From JADZGC01 sp964613485 (GTDB lineage: Bacteria; Patescibacteriota; Saccharimonadia; CAILAD01; GCA-016700035): a DNA stretch of 8,515 nucleotides. Shown piece after piece: positions 5,244 through 8,515 of this stretch. The stretch is taken from positions 1 through 8,515 of the forward strand of contig CAZTHB010000029.1 of NCBI GenBank assembly GCA_964613485.1. Direction: 5' to 3'. The notes beneath the pieces were generated by a model. It worked only from the letters and a program-made list of their open reading frames with translations, had not been told where the DNA came from and did not search any database. Positions within the stretch are counted from its first letter, which is position 1; every line of letters starts with the position of its first letter. The translations under genes were made by a program, and so were the position numbers.

Positions 5244-5642
5244 ATGAGTCACACAGTCACTCTTGACCCGAGCACCGTCGAGAGAATCTTCCTCGACTAC
5301 CTCTTCCGGGAAGGAGAAGATACCGCTGACCACATCGCGGTCGAAGGCATCGTGCACAACATCGGGTTCCACCCGGGGCGTCTCGAGGGTCATCGCGATG
5401 AAGTGGTAGCGCTTCTTGGTGAACTGCCCACTGAGTTCATGGGCGTGGAGCGTGGTGGCGGTGGCGGCTGGTCGTTCCTGAACGCCTGCAACGACCGTCA
5501 CGGCAACCTGTGGACCGGCATGCACCTCGTCATGGAGCAGCTCTTCTTGCTCGGTATCGCTCTCGGGCTTGCCGAGTACCAGTTGCCGCGAGAGATGTGG
5601 CCGGTGTTGCCCGGCGGCATGCCATACATCGTCATCAAGTGA
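5244..5642 (+). CDS. Conserved-looking hypothetical protein in operon with the macrodomain gene
   Basis: This 132-residue soluble protein has no signal peptide. No named domain is recognised, but the composition looks like a real, structured family: EGIVHNIGFHPGRLEGHRDE (34-53), a glycine run GGGGGWSFLNAC at 71-82, WTGMHLVMEQLFLLGIALGL (90-109), and a proline-rich C-terminus PREMWPVLPGGMPYIVIK. The helix at 92-111 is hydrophobic but broken by charged and polar residues and is more likely buried than transmembrane. AAAGGA lies eight bases before the ATG. The gene starts 24 bases after the macrodomain stop and has the same high G+C, so the pair probably moved and is transcribed together. A partner role in ADP-ribose or nucleotide metabolism is inference from position only. 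Similar short proteins occur in phage and accessory genes as far as I recall, without a known function. Confidence 0.8.
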   Translation: MSHTVTLDPSTVERIFLDYLFREGEDTADHIAVEGIVHNIGFHPGRLEGHRDEVVALLGELPTEFMGVERGGGGGWSFLNACNDRHGNLWTGMHLVMEQLFLLGIALGLAEYQLPREMWPVLPGGMPYIVIK

Positions 5643-5649
5643 CGACCTA

Positions 5650-5686
5650 GCCCGGATGGGCCGTCTGCCAGCGCGTTAGTCTGGCA
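5650..5686 (+). terminator. Two adjacent hairpins after the macrodomain operon
   Basis: GCCC-GGAT-GGGC (5650-5661) is followed by TGCCAG (5666-5671) pairing with CTGGCA (5681-5686). They begin eight bases after the stop of the second cassette gene. No T-run follows, so they may be a factor-dependent terminator or a 3'-end stabiliser rather than a classical intrinsic terminator. Confidence 0.4.
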
Positions 5687-5723
5687 TCACCTAAGTTCAT
5701 AATTGCATTGTGGGTTTAGGTGA
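5687..5723. repeat. Inverted repeat TCACCTAA / TTAGGTGA
   Basis: TCACCTAA (5687-5694) and TTAGGTGA (5716-5723) are perfect 8-bp inverted arms around 21 bases. The repeat starts exactly where the previous hairpin ends, and the G+C content falls here. It could be an RNA stem, an operator for the downstream surface-protein gene, or a scar at the end of the GC-rich cassette. The remaining gap to 5805 shows only the promoter described next. Confidence 0.5.
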
Positions 5724-5764
5724 GACTCGGTTTATTAAAGTCGGATTTGATGCAGATCTTGCGC

Positions 5765-5797
5765 TTGAAACAAATATTGCTTATGCTTCTATATAAG
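5765..5797 (+). promoter_or_regulatory. Candidate promoter of the surface-protein genes, near-leaderless
   Basis: TTGAAA (5765-5770) lies upstream of TATATA (5790-5795), which overlaps TATAAG (5792-5797). The spacing is 19 bases or more, so the -35 assignment is weak. The -10 region is good and lies eight to ten bases before the ATG at 5806, and there is no Shine-Dalgarno, so the transcript probably begins at or very near the start codon. Confidence 0.45.
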
Positions 5798-5805
5798 TAG
5801 ACGCA

Positions 5806-6795
5806 ATGATGAACGTATTACATTCATTTAAAACAAAAACCATTCATATAGTAGGTGCTGTAATACTCTGTCTGACGACGATCATGAGTGTCGGCATGCC
5901 TGTTGCTCGTGCAGCAGTCTCTACTCAGTGTGCTCCTGCTGCTGGTCTAGGTATGGTGACAACAACTAACTTCCCGGTACCAACAGCTGGTAAATATAAG
6001 CTTTGGGTACGCATGAAGGCAGCCTCGAGCACGCTTAATATCGTGGCGCTCGAAGCTCAGTCTGGCACTGGCGCGCTAGCATGCTTCCCGTCCGTAGGTG
6101 GTACCGGGCTGTCGACTACTGAATGGCAATGGAAGCTTGCTGGTGAGGCAAATCTTACTACGACGAATAATACGATTTATGTGGCTGGTAAGCATGCCAA
6201 TGTCATGGTTGATAAAGTCATACCAGTATCGAGCGCGTCTACCTGTGATCCAAATTTGAATAACGTACGTAATACGACGACTGGTGTGGAGCCAGGAGAT
6301 ACGTGTCTGCCAACACCGACTCCAACTGTTACGTCAACGCCTACTGCCACTGTAACCCCAACCCGTTCAATTACTCCAACCCCGACCGCAACCGCTACTC
6401 CAACTCCGACTCCAACTCTTTCGATTACACCAGCTCCTACGGTTGTGCCGACAGCAACGCCTACGCCTAGCTTACCTCCGACCCCAGTGGTCTCACCAAC
6501 AGGACCGCAGCAACTTGGCATTTATCTGTACTATGACTGGCTGAAGGGCAAGTATTACACCCGGCTTAATTACTCGCAGGCAGGAGGAACGGTCAAAGGC
6601 TATGAAGTGCAGCGTAATGGACTAGTTATAGGCAAAACGACTAGTGCGCAGACGAGCTTCAACGACTATAATCTCGTCGCTGATACGGCCTACACCTACC
6701 AAGTATTTGCCACTAATGACACACAGCGGTCAGCGGGTTCGCCGAAATATACCGTGACAGTCAAGTGCTTCTTCATCTTCTGCGGACTACAATAG
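5806..6795 (+). CDS. Secreted protein with signal peptide, Thr/Pro linker and FN3-like domain
   Basis: The 329-residue product begins with a Sec signal peptide: a basic start, a hydrophobic core at about 15-30, and MPVARA|AVS with likely cleavage after A36. Residues about 40-145 form a beta-rich domain (AGKYKLWVRMKA, DKVIPV) whose pattern resembles carbohydrate-binding (CBM6-like) beta-sandwiches. Cysteines at 42, 93, 147 and 167 may form disulfides. A low-complexity Thr/Pro linker (168-233) follows, then a fibronectin-III-like module at about 236-319 (GYEVQRNGLVIGKTT, AYTYQVFATND). The tail KCFFIFCGLQ is oddly hydrophobic with two cysteines. The protein is probably displayed outside the cell and may bind glycans or host surfaces; that is inference from domain type. 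ATG codons at 5806 and 5809 are both possible. It lies 19 bases before the DUF1996 gene, likely in the same transcript. Confidence 0.8.
   Translation: MMNVLHSFKTKTIHIVGAVILCLTTIMSVGMPVARAAVSTQCAPAAGLGMVTTTNFPVPTAGKYKLWVRMKAASSTLNIVALEAQSGTGALACFPSVGGTGLSTTEWQWKLAGEANLTTTNNTIYVAGKHANVMVDKVIPVSSASTCDPNLNNVRNTTTGVEPGDTCLPTPTPTVTSTPTATVTPTRSITPTPTATATPTPTPTLSITPAPTVVPTATPTPSLPPTPVVSPTGPQQLGIYLYYDWLKGKYYTRLNYSQAGGTVKGYEVQRNGLVIGKTTSAQTSFNDYNLVADTAYTYQVFATNDTQRSAGSPKYTVTVKCFFIFCGLQ
6307..6505 (+). repeat. Thr/Pro-rich low-complexity coding repeat
   Basis: Imperfect ACNCCN-type units encode runs such as TPTPTATATPTPTPT between the two domains of the secreted protein. This is typical of a flexible extracellular linker, often O-glycosylated in other bacteria. 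It is prone to slippage and produces a long antisense open frame that is not a gene. Confidence 0.8.
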
Positions 6796-6814
6796 GTTAT
6801 AGAGTGCATAGATA

Positions 6815-8134
6815 ATGGCAAGACGAAAAATCACTTCGAAGGCAAGTAAAACAGGGGTCAGTAAGCTGACTCGTGGTCGCCTGGCGTTTCTTTCGAAATT
6901 AAGCCTTCGTCAGTATGTGATTATCGCTGCGGTACTCATTATGTTGGGCATCATAGCTCTCGCAGTTTCTGCAGCCGGGCCCACCTGGGAGGTAGAGAAC
7001 TGGTCGAAGTCAAATAGTAGCGTGGTGAATGTCTCAGACAATACTGCGTCGAATGGGCAGGCGATTAAATTCGGTGTTGCGACGAGTGGTGGAGAAGACG
7101 TACGTAATGTGAAGGGCGAAATGGGGTTAATCCCGACTGATCCTGCTAGCCTTATAGGCCAGTGGCTTGTGCCATGGAGTCTGCCGAGTGCTGGTGGTGA
7201 AGGTGCATTTCGTTTTCAGTGTAAGCCCGGACAACTTCTGTATGATGATCCGATTGTCTCTCCGGGCAAGCCGGGTGCTGCCCACTTACATCTCTTCTAT
7301 GGTAATGACACTACCAATGCGAATTCTACATACGAATCATTGCGCAAGAACGGGACTGGCACATGTGAAGGTGGTCCAACTAACCGAAGTGCATATTGGA
7401 TCCCGGCACTACTTAACGGCTCAAATAAGGTGATTTTGCCTGATTTTGTGCAAGTGTATTACAAGGTTCAGCTACCAATGATCTCAAGCCTTGGATATGT
7501 GCCGCGCGGACTCCGCTCAATTGCGGGCAATCCGATGGACTCGGGTGCTACTGAAGCACAGGTATATGGCCCGGCCAATAGCTCGGTGCCAGGTGGGTAT
7601 TATAAGAGCCCAATATGGAAGTGCTATGCCAATGATGGCTTTGGTGCTCAACGAAATGAGTCAGATCGAATCCCTCAGTGTCAGGATGGCGATAGGATGT
7701 ATGCATCCGTGCCATTCCCGTATTGTTGGGACAAGGATAAGCGCATCGACAGTAACGATCATCGTACACACGTAGTATTCCCACCGGACTATGATGACAA
7801 GTGTCCTCCATCCCACCCCTATCGCATTCCTGAGTTTACGATCATTACGAGCTGGAGTATTCGTTCGGGGGATGCAGCACAGATGAAGAACTGGTTTCTA
7901 TCATCAGATAGGCATGAAGGGCATCCGGTATACCCAAATGGCAAGTCAATGCATGCGGATTGGTTTGGCGCCTGGGATGATGCGGTCATGAAGCGATGGG
8001 TTGATAACTGCCTGAAAGGTGGTAAGAGCTGCAATAACGCAAATCTCGGTGATGGAGTAGCAGGTAAGCGCCCGATCGAACCTTGGTACGAACAGCACCC
8101 AAATCGTCTCGTTGATATACCTCCGAAGCCATAA
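6815..8134 (+). CDS. DUF1996 family protein, membrane-anchored, extracytoplasmic
   Basis: The 439-residue product has a basic N-terminus (MARRKITSKASK) and one strong membrane segment at about 33-53, with no obvious cleavage site other than near VSAAG, so it is a signal anchor or signal peptide. A region of about 60 residues follows, then a DUF1996 domain from about 105 to 400. The characteristic motifs are present: HLHLFYGN (157-164), RSAYWIPAL (191-199), FPYCWDKDKRIDSNDHRTHV (301-320), CPPSHPYRIPE (330-340) and SMHADWFGAWD (378-388). The conserved His, Asp and Cys pattern could bind metal. The family occurs in fungi and bacteria and has no firmly established activity; a cell-surface or wall-related role is inferred. 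Only a weak ribosome binding sequence is visible before the ATG. It follows the secreted FN3-like gene by 19 bases and ends before a strong hairpin terminator. Confidence 0.9.
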   Translation: MARRKITSKASKTGVSKLTRGRLAFLSKLSLRQYVIIAAVLIMLGIIALAVSAAGPTWEVENWSKSNSSVVNVSDNTASNGQAIKFGVATSGGEDVRNVKGEMGLIPTDPASLIGQWLVPWSLPSAGGEGAFRFQCKPGQLLYDDPIVSPGKPGAAHLHLFYGNDTTNANSTYESLRKNGTGTCEGGPTNRSAYWIPALLNGSNKVILPDFVQVYYKVQLPMISSLGYVPRGLRSIAGNPMDSGATEAQVYGPANSSVPGGYYKSPIWKCYANDGFGAQRNESDRIPQCQDGDRMYASVPFPYCWDKDKRIDSNDHRTHVVFPPDYDDKCPPSHPYRIPEFTIITSWSIRSGDAAQMKNWFLSSDRHEGHPVYPNGKSMHADWFGAWDDAVMKRWVDNCLKGGKSCNNANLGDGVAGKRPIEPWYEQHPNRLVDIPPKP

Positions 8135-8161
8135 ATACGACAACATGTGAATTATTAAAAT

Positions 8162-8194
8162 AACCCCCGGGAACCTGCTTGGTCCCCGGGGGTT
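8162..8194. terminator. Large bidirectional hairpin terminator
   Basis: AACCCCCGGGAACC (8162-8175), loop TGCTT, and GGTCCCCGGGGGTT (8181-8194) pair over 14 positions with one mismatch. On the minus strand the stem is followed by TTATTTTAAT, a good U-rich tail, so it suits the minus-strand genes entering from the right. For the plus-strand DUF1996 gene, which ends 27 bases before it, the tail is less U-rich but the stem is very stable. Confidence 0.85.
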
Positions 8195-8217
8195 GCTTCA
8201 TACTTGAAGCGTATAGA

Positions 8218-8424
8218 TCAGATTTCGCGCTGCTTTTGCTTGCGCCTGGCGTACCAGCCAGGCAGTTCCCACATACTCAGCACGAAACAAACACACCAGA
8301 AGATCCACAGTGGAGTGGAGATCGCCATGTCTCCATAATCCAGGATACGGCTGATGATTACGACGATCAGGACGCCGATGGCACCCGAGATCCGACTCTG
8401 TTTGCGGATACGGTCGGTATTCAT
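8218..8424 (-). CDS. Small two-transmembrane hypothetical protein
   Basis: This 68-residue protein has two hydrophobic segments: about 13-29 (SGAIGVLIVVIISRIL) and about 36-57 (TPLWIFWCVCFVLSMWELPG). A basic N-terminus and a strongly basic tail YARRKQKQREI suggest both ends lie in the cytoplasm. The start at 8424 is chosen because AGGGAG lies six bases upstream. A further in-frame ATG at 8481 would run inside the preceding gene and has no such site. The ATG overlaps the TGA of the upstream gene by one base (TGATG), indicating translational coupling. The protein is not recognised as a named family. It could be a small accessory subunit of whatever membrane or surface protein is encoded upstream. 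Confidence 0.75.
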   Translation of the reverse strand: MNTDRIRKQSRISGAIGVLIVVIISRILDYGDMAISTPLWIFWCVCFVLSMWELPGWYARRKQKQREI

Positions 8425-8515
8425 CACCAGCTCCCTACGCCACCGCCACCAGCACCGACTTTCTTGCCGTCTAGATACCAATTGCTTCCATCGGCACTAT
8501 AGGGGTTTGGCTTGG
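8424..8515 (-). CDS. 3' end of a gene entering from the right edge, Gly-rich C-terminus
   Basis: The minus-strand frame from 8513 to the TGA at 8426-8424 encodes 29 residues, KPNPYSADGSNWYLDGKKV followed by a glycine-rich GAGGGGVGSW end. It is called coding because its stop overlaps the start of the next gene as TGATG and because the frame is open to the edge. The N-S-D-G-x-W-Y pattern resembles exported or surface proteins, but too little is visible to name a family. Confidence 0.6.
   Translation of the reverse strand, partial: KPNPYSADGSNWYLDGKKVGAGGGGVGSW

Noticed and set aside
4732..5247. Plus-strand open frames in other phases over the macrodomain gene
   Set aside because: Their Arg/Ser-rich translations are typical of a shifted GC-rich gene. 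No ribosome site or promoter is placed for them.
5220..5525. 101-codon minus-strand frame opposite the unknown cassette gene
   Set aside because: Shadow of the plus-strand gene, which has a good ribosome site and belongs to the operon.
6177..6521. Val/Gly-repeat frame on the minus strand
   Set aside because: It arises mechanically from the Thr/Pro codon repeats of the secreted protein read backwards.
7167..8201. Several short frames on both strands over the DUF1996 gene
   Set aside because: All overlap a full-length domain with conserved motifs and lack ribosome sites.
1..8515. CRISPR array, insertion sequence, integrase or TGA-recoded genetic code
   Set aside because: No regularly spaced repeats, no transposase or integrase motifs, and several well-supported genes end in TGA at sensible places.

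Overview
The window looks like a chromosomal accessory region of a small-genome bacterium of the Patescibacteria/CPR type, most likely Saccharibacteria-like. The basis is inferential. It has a two-membrane-segment FtsK/VirD4-like ATPase of the kind common in that group, a DUF3800 gene, a DUF1996 surface protein, very short intergenic gaps, and at least two genes with a -10 box close to the start codon and no Shine-Dalgarno (leaderless-type starts). TGA is used as a normal stop by several genes, which argues against the recoded (TGA = Gly) lineages. No rRNA, tRNA, CRISPR array or complete insertion sequence was seen.

Layout. (1) 1-2571, minus strand: one long reading frame (857 codons, running off the left edge) encoding a membrane-anchored conjugation/secretion-type P-loop ATPase. 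(2) 2572-2784: an intergenic region with a strong plus-strand promoter whose -35/-10 spacer is filled by a perfect inverted repeat, followed by a hairpin and four Ts; a small RNA is possible. (3) 2785-4565: an AT-richer accessory cluster. It holds a DUF3800 gene (minus) divergent from a small XRE-family regulator (plus), with dyad symmetries in the shared promoter region. Next come a 68-aa unknown gene that meets the regulator tail to tail with overlapping stop codons, a single-HKD phospholipase-D-like protein, and a 30-codon upstream frame overlapping its start. (4) 4572-5723: a markedly GC-rich two-gene cassette, a macrodomain protein starting at TTG plus a conserved-looking unknown protein. 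It has its own near-consensus promoter, a leader that can mask its ribosome binding site, and three consecutive hairpins after it. (5) 5806-8134: two exported or surface-anchored proteins in tandem, one with a signal peptide, a Thr/Pro-rich linker and an FN3-like domain, the other a DUF1996 protein. A large hairpin terminator follows. (6) 8218-8515, minus strand: a small two-TM protein translationally coupled to the 3' end of a gene that enters from the right edge.

How the parts may work together. Parts 1 and 5 are envelope functions: DNA or protein transfer, and surface display. Parts 3 and 4 look like acquired cargo, namely a regulator, candidate nuclease-type proteins (DUF3800, PLD-like) and an ADP-ribose-related macrodomain pair. 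A defence or stress role is plausible from the mixture of families, but nothing in the sequence demonstrates it. The best leads for something undescribed are the operator-in-promoter with its short hairpin RNA (2682-2778), the macrodomain/unknown pair with its folded leader (4627-5642), and the overlapping mini-frame in front of the PLD gene.
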